Shown piece after piece: positions 30,457 through 38,644 of a stretch of 38,644 bases of DNA; within the stretch, counting starts at the first letter, position 1; each line of letters begins with the position of its first letter. The stretch is from Petrocella sp. FN5 (GTDB lineage Bacteria > Bacillota > Clostridia > Lachnospirales > Vallitaleaceae). The stretch covers positions 1-38,644 of the forward strand of contig NZ_JARGDP010000027.1 of the NCBI RefSeq assembly GCF_029210395.1. The letters are read 5' to 3'. Below the pieces are notes generated by a model, which saw only the letters and a list, made by a program, of their open reading frames with translations, was not told the DNA's origin and made no database searches. The translations under genes and the position numbers were made by a program.

Positions 30457-31410
30457 TTAGGTTTCTGCAACAATATGACCCATCTCACTTATATCATATC
30501 CACCAACGCCAATAAACTCCGTCTTAAATTCTTCTGAATTAAGGATTTCTAGAATTGCTTGTATTTGAGGTCTTCTTATATCTTCCTTCTTAACAACCAA
30601 CTCGTATCTCTCTTTCTGTAATGGTATAAAGTCTATTCCATCCACTTGACGAGCTATTTTTTCACTTCCAATACCTACATCTGCCCCGCCCCTGGCAACT
30701 GTGCTTGCAACTGTAAGGTGGGATTGAGACTCCCTTTTATAACCTTTAACTGTACTCCCATAGATTCCAAGCAATCGCAAATGTTCATCGAGAAGCACAC
30801 GAGAACCTGCACCTTTTTCTCGATTGATCATGGTAATATCCTCTCTTTTTAGGTCATTCCATGTTGTAATATTTTTGGGATTACCTTTTACCACATAAAA
30901 TCCTTGCATTCTATAAGCAAGATGTATGATAACCGTAGGTATTCCGGGAAGCAAACTTCTTACGTATGGGATATTGTATTGCCCCGTATCACCATCCCAC
31001 AGGTGGGACGATGCGACTTGGATGTCTCCATGATACAAAGCAATAAGACTGCTATAGCTGCCGATATAAGACCGTAAAGTTGGTCCACCTTTTGGATGAC
31101 GTTCGATATAATTGGATAAAACATCCAGCATGATATCCTGCCCACATATTACAAAATTACTACTAAAAGCATTGCCTTTAGGTTTCGGATGGCCTTCTAT
31201 TTTTTCGTCCTTATCAAGTACCATAGCCGTTGGCTGAAGTTGTTTTGATCTTGCAATATAGGCTTCAACATCTTCTAGAGTAAACCTGACTTTCCGGCCA
31301 ACTTTATAAGAATTGATTTCACCTCTTTTTATCAATTCATAGACTGTGTTTTTGGCAATCTTCAATAGATCCGCTACTTCTTGAGCCGTTAGTGCACTTT
31401 GATTATCCAT
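30457..31410 (-). CDS. HTH (excisionase-type) plus PBP-like regulator, probably of molybdate uptake
   Basis: ATG at 31410 follows GGAAGGTGG and gives 317 residues. Residues about 7-55 form an excisionase/MerR-like DNA-binding domain (LTAQEVADLLKIAKNTVYELI, then GRKVRFTLEDVEAYI). From about 85 to the end is a periplasmic-binding-protein-like domain of the PF12727 type (RSYIGSYSSLIALYHGDIQ, REKGAGSRVLLDEHL, ARGGADVGIG). Proteins with this layout next to modABC act as oxyanion-responsive regulators in clostridia in place of ModE. The gene is divergent from modABC, and a palindrome overlies its own -10 box, so autoregulation is likely. Confidence 0.87.
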   Translation of the reverse strand: MDNQSALTAQEVADLLKIAKNTVYELIKRGEINSYKVGRKVRFTLEDVEAYIARSKQLQPTAMVLDKDEKIEGHPKPKGNAFSSNFVICGQDIMLDVLSNYIERHPKGGPTLRSYIGSYSSLIALYHGDIQVASSHLWDGDTGQYNIPYVRSLLPGIPTVIIHLAYRMQGFYVVKGNPKNITTWNDLKREDITMINREKGAGSRVLLDEHLRLLGIYGSTVKGYKRESQSHLTVASTVARGGADVGIGSEKIARQVDGIDFIPLQKERYELVVKKEDIRRPQIQAILEILNSEEFKTEFIGVGGYDISEMGHIVAET

Positions 31411-31433
31411 AGCACCCACCTTCCCAACTTATT

Positions 31434-31478
31434 TGATATAATGCTTGTGATTATATCACGCTTCGTCACGTTTGACAA
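31434..31478 (-). promoter_or_regulatory. Promoter of the regulator gene with overlapping inverted repeat
   Basis: The minus-strand promoter is TTGTCA (plus 31473-31478), 17 bases, TATAAT (plus 31450-31455). The inverted repeat TGATATAAT (31434-31442) and ATTATATCA (31450-31458), 7-base spacer, covers the -10 box. It is a candidate operator for the regulator itself. Confidence 0.65.
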
Positions 31479-31496
31479 CTTCAAGCATCTTATCCC

Positions 31497-31525
31497 TTGA
31501 CTTTTGATCCTTCTCTACGTATAAT
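31497..31525 (+). promoter_or_regulatory. Sigma-A promoter of modABC
   Basis: TTGACT (31497-31502), a 17-base spacer and TATAAT (31520-31525) form a near-consensus promoter, leaving a leader of about 90 bases before modA. No second copy of the nearby inverted repeat was found in it. Confidence 0.8.
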
Positions 31526-31620
31526 ATGTACAAAATAATAATAATTGTGCGTCTTTATAATGCGTTTCATATTGTTTTGCTCACATTCAGCTTGGTCAAC
31601 TATACGAGGGGGAACATAGA

Positions 31621-32439
31621 ATGAAAAAAAACTTCTTAATACTTTTTCTAATTTTATCCATTATGAGTTTATTCGGTTGTAATACTAAGGAAAATATCGC
31701 TTCTAAAACGGATAGTCCTAATGAATCAGCCGATTCTATAACTCAAGAAAAGAGTGCATTGACTATTGCTGCAGCAGCATCATTAACAGAAGCCTTTATT
31801 GAAATAGGCGCAGCCTTTGAAGCCTCAAAAAACTGTCGTGTTACCTTTTCTTTTGCCTCAACCGCTACCTTAAGTGAACAAATTACCAATGGTGCACCTT
31901 TTGATGTTTTTGCCGCTGCAAATGAAAGTGCCATTACAGGCCTTGATGAAAAAGGTCTGATTCTTTCAGATACAAGACAGATTTATGCCATCGGTCGTAT
32001 CGGTATTGCAAGCTATAAAGGCCGTGGTGTTGAAGCAACAACAATGGATGGTCTTAAAGACCCTAATATCAAAATTATTGCCATCGCCAGTCCTGAGCAT
32101 GCACCTTACGGACTAGCGGCAAAACAAGCCATTGAAACTGCAGAATTATGGGATATACTTGAGCCCAAAATCGTTTTTGGTAAGAACATAGCAGAAACAC
32201 TTTCCTACCTAATGACCGGTAATGCAGATGTCGCTATTATTGCACTCTCACAAAAAGATGAATTAACACTTAATTATAGTATCATTGATTCCGATATGCA
32301 TGCACCTTTAACCCAAGCCATGGCGGTATTAAGTGATACCGACAATGAAGAACTGGCAAAGTCCTTTGTAGCATTTGTGAATGGTCCAAAAGGCAAAGAA
32401 ATAATGCATCAATATGGCTTTGTAACACCTGAGGAGTAA
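31621..32439 (+). CDS. modA: ModA, molybdate-binding lipoprotein
   Basis: This 272-residue protein has a lipoprotein signal peptide (KKNFLILFLILSIMSLFGC; the Cys is about residue 20). The mature part shows the ModA pattern: LTIAAAASLTEAFIEIGAAF, FSFASTATLSEQI, GAPFDVFAAANESA and ASPEHAPYGLAAKQA. It captures molybdate or tungstate outside the membrane for ModBC. A GAGGGGG site lies 8 bases before the ATG. Confidence 0.94.
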   Translation: MKKNFLILFLILSIMSLFGCNTKENIASKTDSPNESADSITQEKSALTIAAAASLTEAFIEIGAAFEASKNCRVTFSFASTATLSEQITNGAPFDVFAAANESAITGLDEKGLILSDTRQIYAIGRIGIASYKGRGVEATTMDGLKDPNIKIIAIASPEHAPYGLAAKQAIETAELWDILEPKIVFGKNIAETLSYLMTGNADVAIIALSQKDELTLNYSIIDSDMHAPLTQAMAVLSDTDNEELAKSFVAFVNGPKGKEIMHQYGFVTPEE

Positions 32440-32443
32440 TCTA

Positions 32444-33115
32444 ATGAATAATGTTAACCTTTTTCCGCTCTACTTATCTTTTCGTGTTGCCTTCACTGCA
32501 ACGCTGATCAGCTTCTTATTCGGACTTCCTGTCGCTTATTTTTTAAGTAGGGGTCGTGGAAAAGCCGTAGATTTTGTGGATACTTTAACCAATTTACCCG
32601 TTGTATTACCGCCTACAGTTCTTGGCTATTATTTACTTGTTCTCTTAGGAAGGCAATCGCCTATTGGGGCTTTTTTAGAGAACAATTTTGACATAAGGAT
32701 TGTCTTTACCCCGACAGGTGCTATTATCGCATCTACTGTCGTCTCTATTCCTTACTTGATTAAGGCCTCAAAAACGGCCTTTCTTGAGATTAATGAAGAC
32801 TATCTAAATGCTGCCAGACTCCTTGGGCGGGGTGAACTTAACATCTTCATAACTGTTGTCATGCCCATAGCGTGGCGTGGTATCGTGGCCGGTCTTACCA
32901 TGTCCTTTGTCAGAGCCTTAGGCGATTTTGGAACCACCCTCATGGTTTCAGGCAGCATTCCTAATAAAACAATGACCATGCCCATAGCCATCTATGATGC
33001 CTTGCAAGCCGGCAACAAAGAAATGGCCAACTTACTTGTCCTCATTATGACCAGCATTGCCATTATTGTCTTGTTTACAATCAGCCAACTTGAGCGAAAG
33101 ATGAAAAAGGGGTGA
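32444..33115 (+). CDS. modB: ModB, molybdate ABC transporter permease
   Basis: This 223-residue permease has about five membrane helices and an EAA-type loop (NAARLLGRGELNIFITVVMP) for contact with the ATPase. FVRALGDFGTTLMVSGSIPN is typical of ModB/CysT-like permeases. The ribosome-binding site GAGGAG overlaps the end of modA, and only 4 bases part the genes. Confidence 0.94.
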   Translation: MNNVNLFPLYLSFRVAFTATLISFLFGLPVAYFLSRGRGKAVDFVDTLTNLPVVLPPTVLGYYLLVLLGRQSPIGAFLENNFDIRIVFTPTGAIIASTVVSIPYLIKASKTAFLEINEDYLNAARLLGRGELNIFITVVMPIAWRGIVAGLTMSFVRALGDFGTTLMVSGSIPNKTMTMPIAIYDALQAGNKEMANLLVLIMTSIAIIVLFTISQLERKMKKG

Positions 33116-33121
33116 TCAAAT

Positions 33122-34192
33122 ATGCTTGAAGTATCTTTGAAAAAGACCCTAGGAAAATTCACGCTCCAATCATCCTTTACTGCTGATAAAGGTGTACTGG
33201 GCATACTTGGTGCCTCAGGTTGTGGCAAAAGCATGACCTTAAAATGTATCTCCGGTCTTCAAACACCGGATGAAGGAAGTATTCGACTTAACGGTGCATT
33301 ACTATTCTCCTCTGAATCAAAAGTTAATATACCATCACGGGAGCGCAACATAGGCTATGTTTTTCAAAACTATGCCTTGTTTCCCCATTTGACAGTTAAG
33401 CAAAACATCGCTTATGGTATGAAGCACTTCGAAAAAAGTCAGCGTGCACAAAAAGTCACCCATATGATTGAAAAGATGCAGCTAAAGGGTCTTGAGCATC
33501 ACTATCCCTCTCAACTATCCGGTGGGCAACAACAAAGAACAGCTCTTGCAAGAACACTTATTACAGAACCGGATTTGTTATTCTTAGATGAGCCTTTTTC
33601 TGCTCTTGATAGTCATATTAAATACTTACTAGAAAAGGAATTGATGAAAATAATCAAAGAGAATTTCAATGGTATTGTATTACTCGTCACTCATAACATC
33701 GAAGAAGCTTATCGCATCTGTGACCAGATTATGATCATGGATGACGGTCAGAATCTTCAACTGGGTCCAAAAGAAGACATCATTAGCAAACCCATTAACT
33801 TGACCACTGCAAGAATAACCGGGTGTAAGAATATACTGGACGTGTCCATCTTAGAAGAACACAAGGACTACCTTCTGCTTAAGTCCAATGCACTTATTTT
33901 TAAAGCAGCAAATAACCAAATACCCTTGTCCGACTCTATGCTTGCCGGTATCCGCGCCCACCACCTCAGGCTCTATTCCGAAAAATCTCATAAGGACAAT
34001 GTTTTTGATTGTGAAATTATGGAAAAAATAGAAGGGGTTTTCTCAACGACAATCATCGTCAATTGTGGCGGCAATGTGCTTCAACTGGAAATAGCTAAAG
34101 CCTCATGCCCCCACATATCAGAATCAAACAATAACAAGATCAAACTGCACATACCTATGAAGCATGTTTTCTTGATGGAAAATGAATTATAG
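33122..34192 (+). CDS. modC: ModC, molybdate ABC transporter ATPase
   Basis: This 356-residue protein shows Walker A (GASGCGKS), Q-loop (VFQNYALFPHL), ABC signature (LSGGQQQRTALAR), Walker B (LLFLDEPFSALD) and switch His (LLVTHNIEEA). The C-terminal part (about 285-356) resembles a TOBE/MOP-like domain. It energises ModB. Its end is 14 bases from the end of the convergent glutamate-synthase-like gene, and no terminator is obvious in the gap. Confidence 0.93.
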   Translation: MLEVSLKKTLGKFTLQSSFTADKGVLGILGASGCGKSMTLKCISGLQTPDEGSIRLNGALLFSSESKVNIPSRERNIGYVFQNYALFPHLTVKQNIAYGMKHFEKSQRAQKVTHMIEKMQLKGLEHHYPSQLSGGQQQRTALARTLITEPDLLFLDEPFSALDSHIKYLLEKELMKIIKENFNGIVLLVTHNIEEAYRICDQIMIMDDGQNLQLGPKEDIISKPINLTTARITGCKNILDVSILEEHKDYLLLKSNALIFKAANNQIPLSDSMLAGIRAHHLRLYSEKSHKDNVFDCEIMEKIEGVFSTTIIVNCGGNVLQLEIAKASCPHISESNNNKIKLHIPMKHVFLMENEL

Positions 34193-34206
34193 GTATGCTT
34201 TTTACA

Positions 34207-36063
34207 TCAAACATGTTTAATGTCCGTGTTTAACGAGACTTCATTATTAATCGTCATAAGGTCATCCACATCGAGCTGATGTATATCATTTTTTCCATTT
34301 GTTCTGGCAAAAACTTCTAGCTCATTTGCTGTTGCTGTATAGAAATTAACAAAATGTTGAATGGATTCTTCCATATTAAAAACGCTTCTTAAGCCTTCAT
34401 CTTGTGTTGCTATACCTACTGGACAAGTACCTGTATGACAAACTTTAGATTGTAAACAACCAATAGATATCATAGATGCCGTAGCAAGCGCTATTGCATC
34501 TGCACCTAAGGCTATACCTTTAGCAATATCAGAGCTATCTCTAAAACCTCCGGTAATACATAAGGAAACCTTACTGTTCACTTGATCCAGATATTTTCTG
34601 GCTCTTCTAATCGCAAATATTGGTGGTACTCCAACATTATCTTTTAAAAACTTAGGCGAAGATCCTGTTGCACCACCGCGACAATCAATCGTAATGAAGT
34701 CCGGGTTTGCTTGTAGTGCAAAGGCGATATCTTCTTCAATGTGTCCCGCTGCAAATTTTATGCCTATTGGGACCCCATCCGTCACCATGCGTATGCGATC
34801 CACTCTATTAATGAGATCTTCTAGAGAGTCAACACCAGCCAATCTTCCTGGGGAAATAGATTCCTCTCCTTCTTTAAGCCCTCTAATTTTTCTTATTTCT
34901 GGCGTGATTTTACTCGCTGGCAAATGTCCACCTAGTCCCGGCTTAACACCTTGTCCTATTTTTAATTCAACAGCATCTGCCTTTTTCATGATTTCTTCAT
35001 CATAAGAAAAATGTGCTGTTCCTTGTTCATAAATATATATTTTTGCCGCCTCTCTAGATTCTAATAACATACCCCCTTCTCCTGAACACATAGCTGTACC
35101 GACAATGGCACTACCGCTAGCCAAAGCAATCTTGGCTTCTCTTGATAAAGCGCCAAAAGACATATGGGATACATAAAAAGGAAGGTTGAGGGTTATGGGT
35201 TTTTTGGCCGTTTTACCAATTACCGTTTTCAGATTCACCGGTATATCTCCGTTAAGAGGCATTCTGTGAAGTTGGCTACCCTTAAATAAAATTGTTTTAA
35301 AATCTGGGAAAGTTTCAAGGGTCCTCATAGCAGAGTTTTCGCTTTTACCGGTCTTTGCTAACTTCTGAATTGTGGTGTACTTGTTATCGTATTTCTCATC
35401 ATCTATGGTTGCTTTGTCCAGTTTTTTTTTTACCTTACCGTCATCTTCAAATTTTTCATACCAATGTTGTCCATTACAGAATGGTTTATTCTTTGAATGT
35501 CCACAGCGGCAAAGCGCATAATGTTCCATGGATTCGGGTTTATCATCATCCTTTAATTCAATAGATCCCTTAACCACATAGGGTCCATCCTCAGTGATCA
35601 TCACCTCTGGGGTATCCGAATACGTATCATATTTGACATCATCTATCGTATAGCTAAGTGCACCGGAAGGACATTTTTTTATGGTCTCTATGACTTTTTC
35701 AACTGACTCAGCATCCGGATCTATCCATGGTTCTGTACCCATCCTAAAGACTTTAGGTAAACCATCTGTACAATACCCAGCGTGGGAACATATGCCTCTA
35801 TCATCATGAATGGTTATTTTTTTGCCTCTGTAAGTATCCGAATGTCTTGGTTGTCGGTCGATTGACTTATCGGTTTTAAAATCGATTTTACCGTGGGTAC
35901 CATCACAAAAAGGTTTTGTTCTTGATTGTCCACACCGACAGAAAGATTTGGTAGGTGCGTCTATCGGTACATTTGTACCAACAGATTCTTTGATTCCCTT
36001 CAAGTTAGATATCACATAAGGTCCATTTTTAACGGTGGTGATGGTTATATTATTTTTTTTCAT
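34207..36063 (-). CDS. CDGSH-ferredoxin-CDGSH-glutamate synthase (FMN domain) fusion
   Basis: This 618-residue protein has an unusual order of domains. A CDGSH [2Fe-2S] motif (Cys42, Cys44, Cys53, His57; FCRCGQSRTKPFCDGTH) is followed by a divergent ferredoxin segment (GICSHAGYC, then KKCPSGALSY), a second CDGSH motif (Cys185, Cys187, Cys196, His200, with Asn for Asp) and, from about residue 255, the FMN-binding domain of glutamate synthase. The latter contains SHMSFGALSREAK, CSGEGGML, IDCRGGATGSSP and the 3Fe-4S region CLQSKVCHTGTCPVG. There is no amidotransferase domain, so ammonia-dependent glutamate formation or another FMN redox task is possible. GAGGAG lies before the ATG. Confidence 0.9.
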   Translation of the reverse strand: MKKNNITITTVKNGPYVISNLKGIKESVGTNVPIDAPTKSFCRCGQSRTKPFCDGTHGKIDFKTDKSIDRQPRHSDTYRGKKITIHDDRGICSHAGYCTDGLPKVFRMGTEPWIDPDAESVEKVIETIKKCPSGALSYTIDDVKYDTYSDTPEVMITEDGPYVVKGSIELKDDDKPESMEHYALCRCGHSKNKPFCNGQHWYEKFEDDGKVKKKLDKATIDDEKYDNKYTTIQKLAKTGKSENSAMRTLETFPDFKTILFKGSQLHRMPLNGDIPVNLKTVIGKTAKKPITLNLPFYVSHMSFGALSREAKIALASGSAIVGTAMCSGEGGMLLESREAAKIYIYEQGTAHFSYDEEIMKKADAVELKIGQGVKPGLGGHLPASKITPEIRKIRGLKEGEESISPGRLAGVDSLEDLINRVDRIRMVTDGVPIGIKFAAGHIEEDIAFALQANPDFITIDCRGGATGSSPKFLKDNVGVPPIFAIRRARKYLDQVNSKVSLCITGGFRDSSDIAKGIALGADAIALATASMISIGCLQSKVCHTGTCPVGIATQDEGLRSVFNMEESIQHFVNFYTATANELEVFARTNGKNDIHQLDVDDLMTINNEVSLNTDIKHV

Positions 36064-36091
36064 ACAATCTCCTCATAGTATGAACCCACAT

Positions 36092-36919
36092 CTAGCTTTC
36101 CAGCTTATGATATAGATTCTCAATACTTTCTTCTTTTGTAAGAATACGTTTATAAAGATCCCTTAAAATACTTTTATCTAATGTTGCTTGAAATCCTTTT
36201 ATGCCAAAAAATTCTTTTACAAAATCACTTGCTGGATTAAAAATAAGATCTTCTTTTGTTCCAACTTGCTCAACTTTGCCTTTATTAATAAGAACAATCG
36301 TCGAACCCAGTTTGATCGCTTCCTGAATATCATGGGTAACAAAAAGAATTGTTTTCTTGAGTTTATTATGAATGTTTAGAATCTCATCTTGTAAGGCCGT
36401 TCTGGCTATTTCATCTACAGCTCCAAAAGGTTCATCCATTAATATGATTTTAGGATCTGCCGCAAGTGCTCTAGCAACTCCCACTCTTTGTTTTTGTCCT
36501 CCACTTAATTCTCTTGGATATCGATCTAGATGGTCTATTGATAACCCAACAAGTTCAATAAGTTCCTCTGCTCGACCTCTTCGAAGTTTTTTATCTGATT
36601 TTGTAATATTAAGTACATAGTTGATATTATCCTCAACATTGAGATGCGGTAATAACCCTATTTGCTGAATCACATAACCGATACTTCTTCTAAGCCTTAT
36701 CGTATCCCATTTTTGAATATCTTTATAATCAACCGTTATGGAACCACTATTGTAATCAATGAGCTTGTTCACCATTTTAAGTAAGGTTGTCTTACCACAG
36801 CCTGATGGTCCAAGAATTGTGACAAACTCGCCTTCTGGTATAGACAGACTCAAGTTATCAATAACAATCTCAGATGAATTATAAGATTTCGTTACATTTT
36901 CAAATTCAATAAATCCCAT
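36092..36919 (-). CDS. OpuB/OpuC-type ABC transporter ATPase (betaine/choline class)
   Basis: This 275-residue ATPase has Walker A (GPSGCGKTT), Q-loop (VIQQIGLLPHL), signature (LSGGQKQRVGVAR), Walker B (IILMDEPFGAVD) and switch His (LFVTHDIQEA). The sequence is of the quaternary-amine uptake class (QIGLLPHLNVEDNI, FGAVDEIARTALQDE). The C-terminus is short and has no CBS domains. The ATG overlaps the stop of the binding-protein gene (TAATG). Confidence 0.9.
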   Translation of the reverse strand: MGFIEFENVTKSYNSSEIVIDNLSLSIPEGEFVTILGPSGCGKTTLLKMVNKLIDYNSGSITVDYKDIQKWDTIRLRRSIGYVIQQIGLLPHLNVEDNINYVLNITKSDKKLRRGRAEELIELVGLSIDHLDRYPRELSGGQKQRVGVARALAADPKIILMDEPFGAVDEIARTALQDEILNIHNKLKKTILFVTHDIQEAIKLGSTIVLINKGKVEQVGTKEDLIFNPASDFVKEFFGIKGFQATLDKSILRDLYKRILTKEESIENLYHKLES

Positions 36920-37797
36920 TAATTGAGCCCTTTCTCCTCCAAGAAGTCTACTGCCACCACTTTCGGATCCATATTTTCTATTTCAACTAAATAATTGAGA
37001 TTGGTCATCTCCTCATTATTGATTTGACCATCTAGTTTGGCAAGTACTGCTTCAAGTTCAGGATACTTCTTCATGGTCTCTTCTCGAATGAGTGTTGCCG
37101 CAAAGTAGGATGGGAAAAAGTTCTGATCATCCTCGAGCACCCTTAAGTCATATTGCTTCAAGCGACCATCTGTAGAAAAAATATTAATAACATCCACTTG
37201 ATCCGAACCAATACCTTCGTATTTCAGTCCAATATCTAGCTCTGTTTTTTTATCAAATTCGAAACCATAGGTTGCTTCTAGTCCCGGAAATCCATCTTCT
37301 CTTTCATAAAAATCATACTCTGCACCTATATTTAGAGTTGAGCTTACCTTTGCTAAATCTGAATAGGAACGAATATCAAGTTCTTCTGCTCGTTGTTCTT
37401 TTATAGCAAGACCATAGGTATCATTAAATCCATATAATTCTGACCAAATAATACCATATTCTTCTTGATATCGATCTTTTACGGCCTCATATAATTCAGT
37501 TGGATCGTTGATGAGTTCTTCTTTTAAAACAAAAAGCCACCCTGTACCGGTATATTCCGGATAGATATCAATTTCCCCGCTTACCATACCGGGATGAATA
37601 TTGGAAGTACCGCCACCAATGCCCATCTTTTGTTCAACGATAATGTCGGTGTTGTTTTCAATTAAATACGTTAACATCTCAACCAAGATGTATTGTTCAG
37701 TCATCGGTTTACTGGCAATCACTACCTTCTTTTCTTCCTTCGCACAACCGGTAATAAGTATTAATACCATTATTATAGCTATCCATGTTTTTTTCAT
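36919..37797 (-). CDS. OpuC-type substrate-binding lipoprotein
   Basis: This 292-residue protein has a lipoprotein signal (KKTWIAIIMVLILITGC). The mature protein has VVIASKPMTEQYILVEML, IGGGTSNIHPGMVSGEIDIYPEYTGTGW-type blocks and VFKYEGIGSDQVDVINIFSTDG-like features typical of glycine betaine/choline/carnitine-binding proteins (OpuAC). AGGAGG precedes the ATG. The precise ligand cannot be read; a quaternary amine or related osmolyte is likely. Confidence 0.88.
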   Translation of the reverse strand: MKKTWIAIIMVLILITGCAKEEKKVVIASKPMTEQYILVEMLTYLIENNTDIIVEQKMGIGGGTSNIHPGMVSGEIDIYPEYTGTGWLFVLKEELINDPTELYEAVKDRYQEEYGIIWSELYGFNDTYGLAIKEQRAEELDIRSYSDLAKVSSTLNIGAEYDFYEREDGFPGLEATYGFEFDKKTELDIGLKYEGIGSDQVDVINIFSTDGRLKQYDLRVLEDDQNFFPSYFAATLIREETMKKYPELEAVLAKLDGQINNEEMTNLNYLVEIENMDPKVVAVDFLEEKGLN

Positions 37798-37844
37798 ATT
37801 TTACCTCCTACAATTTTGTCAGTAGTTTCTTTTTTCTTTATACC

Positions 37845-37965
37845 TGGTTAAGGTGTCAAAACTAAGTTTCACTAAGTTCACAAACAATATATAGATTACG
37901 TTGATGCATTCATAACTATATATTGTTTGTGAAAGATTAACTATCTAGTTTTGACACTTTAACCA
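37845..37965 (-). repeat. Palindromic interspersed element, copy B (permease-binding protein gap)
   Basis: This 121-base element is an almost perfect double hairpin. The outer arms TGGTTAAGGTGTCAAAACTA and TAGTTTTGACACTTTAACCA differ at one position. The inner arms TTCACAAACAATATATAG and CTATATATTGTTTGTGAA are a perfect 18-base inverted repeat around a loop with TTGATGCATTC. It is flanked by TACC on both sides, a possible target duplication. It aligns with copy A at 24160-24276. It lies between two genes of one transporter operon and takes in the last nine codons of the permease gene. Confidence 0.85.
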
Positions 37966-38608
37966 TACCTAGTATCCTAAACTTCATCTTGTTTTCAACC
38001 AGTTCCATAATTAAGTCTGTTAATATGGCAAGCGTGGCAACCAAAAGACTGCCTGCAATTGTCATCTCAGGAAAATTCGTCGTAATACCTCGCCAAATAG
38101 CTACACCCAGTCCTCCTGCACCGATAAAGGATGCAATACCACCCAAGGCAATTGTCATAATCACCATTGTTCTAAAACCAGCGAATATAAAAGGAAGTGC
38201 TAGAGGCAATTGGACTTTTGTCAGCAATTGAATTTCTGTGCTACCCATCCCAACGGCCGCTTCAACAACTTGGTCATCCACTTCATTGATGCCTACGTAA
38301 GTGTTGCGAATAATAGGTAATACACCATATACAACAAGTGCGATGATCGCACTTTTATTGCCGATACCTGTAATAATAACTAGAAACCCAAAAAGAGCAA
38401 TCGATGGAATCGTATACAGGAAATTGGTAACTGTAAGGACAACTGTTGCAAAAATCTTATTCCTTGTCATGTAGATACCCATACTAAGTCCAATTATGGT
38501 GATATAGAATATCGCAATAAGTGATAAGGATATGTGTTGAAGCAATAACTCAAGAAAGAAGTCCCAACGTTCCACATATAACTTAATAACATTTAAAATA
38601 ACCGCCAA
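37937..38608 (-). CDS. OpuB-type ABC transporter permease
   Basis: This 223-residue permease starts at TTG 38608, with GGAAGG 8 bases upstream; no better in-frame ATG is seen. It has about five membrane helices and the EAA-type loop VEAAVGMGSTEIQLLTKVQLPLA, followed by GGIASFIGAGGLGVAIWRGI, typical of OpuBB/OpuCB/YehW permeases. It is the first gene of the transporter operon. The last residues (MVKVSKLDS) are encoded by the end of the palindromic element B, so the natural C-terminus may have been altered. The 36 bases upstream to the window edge hold the ribosome-binding site only. Confidence 0.9.
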   Translation of the reverse strand: MAVILNVIKLYVERWDFFLELLLQHISLSLIAIFYITIIGLSMGIYMTRNKIFATVVLTVTNFLYTIPSIALFGFLVIITGIGNKSAIIALVVYGVLPIIRNTYVGINEVDDQVVEAAVGMGSTEIQLLTKVQLPLALPFIFAGFRTMVIMTIALGGIASFIGAGGLGVAIWRGITTNFPEMTIAGSLLVATLAILTDLIMELVENKMKFRILGMVKVSKLDS

Positions 38609-38644
38609 ATAATCATCCTTCCCTCGAACAACATTTATTATTAA

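Overview
The window looks like chromosomal DNA of a low-GC, anaerobic, motile Firmicute, most likely a member of the Clostridia. The evidence is AGGAGG-type ribosome-binding sites, sigma-A-like promoters, a Firmicute-style ethanolamine (eut) cluster controlled by EutV/EutW, ferredoxin-like proteins, and molybdate and OpuB-type transporters. The species cannot be named from the sequence. No rRNA, tRNA, CRISPR, transposase or phage gene was seen.

Layout. (1) 1-1465, minus strand: a small operon of a DUF5320-like peptide, a NifX-like protein and a ferredoxin-containing MinD-type ATPase that runs off the left edge. Its promoter is flanked by two copies of a perfect palindrome. (2) 1600-3624: a cupin, a NapH-type membrane ferredoxin and a divergent Crp/Fnr regulator. 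Two GTWAC-N4-GTWAC palindromes, each centred at about -41.5 from a predicted start, link the three. (3) 3776-6274: a Cache-HAMP-(degenerate GGDEF)-EAL signalling protein. (4) 6317-25230, minus strand: a large ethanolamine bacterial-microcompartment operon, in transcription order eutS, eutP, eutV, eutW, eutA, eutB1, eutB2, eutC, eutL, eutK-like, eutE, eutM1, eutT, pduL, eutJ, an uncharacterised eut protein, eutN, pduS, pduT, a 100-aa protein, eutM2, eutH, eutQ. (5) 25351-30308: a chemoreceptor, a DbpA/YxiN-type RNA helicase and cobT. (6) 30457-34192: a HTH/PBP-like regulator divergent from modABC. (7) 34207-38608: a CDGSH/glutamate-synthase fusion and an OpuB-type ABC transporter.

How the genes fit together. 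EutH imports ethanolamine. EutBC, with adenosylcobalamin from EutT and repair by EutA, makes acetaldehyde and ammonia inside a shell of EutS, EutL, EutK-like, EutM1, EutM2, PduT and EutN. EutE and PduL convert acetaldehyde to acetyl-CoA and acetyl phosphate, and PduS/PduT probably carry electrons across the shell. EutW and EutV sense ethanolamine and act by antitermination. Dual-hairpin/terminator leaders are visible before eutA and, less certainly, before eutS. CobT supplies a lower-ligand step of cobalamin synthesis.

Most notable observations. There are two intact tandem eutB genes, and the second has Ala where E. coli EutB has the substrate-contacting Asp362. A family of palindromic interspersed elements with TATGGTTAAAG-type ends sits repeatedly at gene 3' ends and supplies the last codons of two genes. 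A 100-aa protein combines an EutT-like motif with an EutE-like targeting helix.
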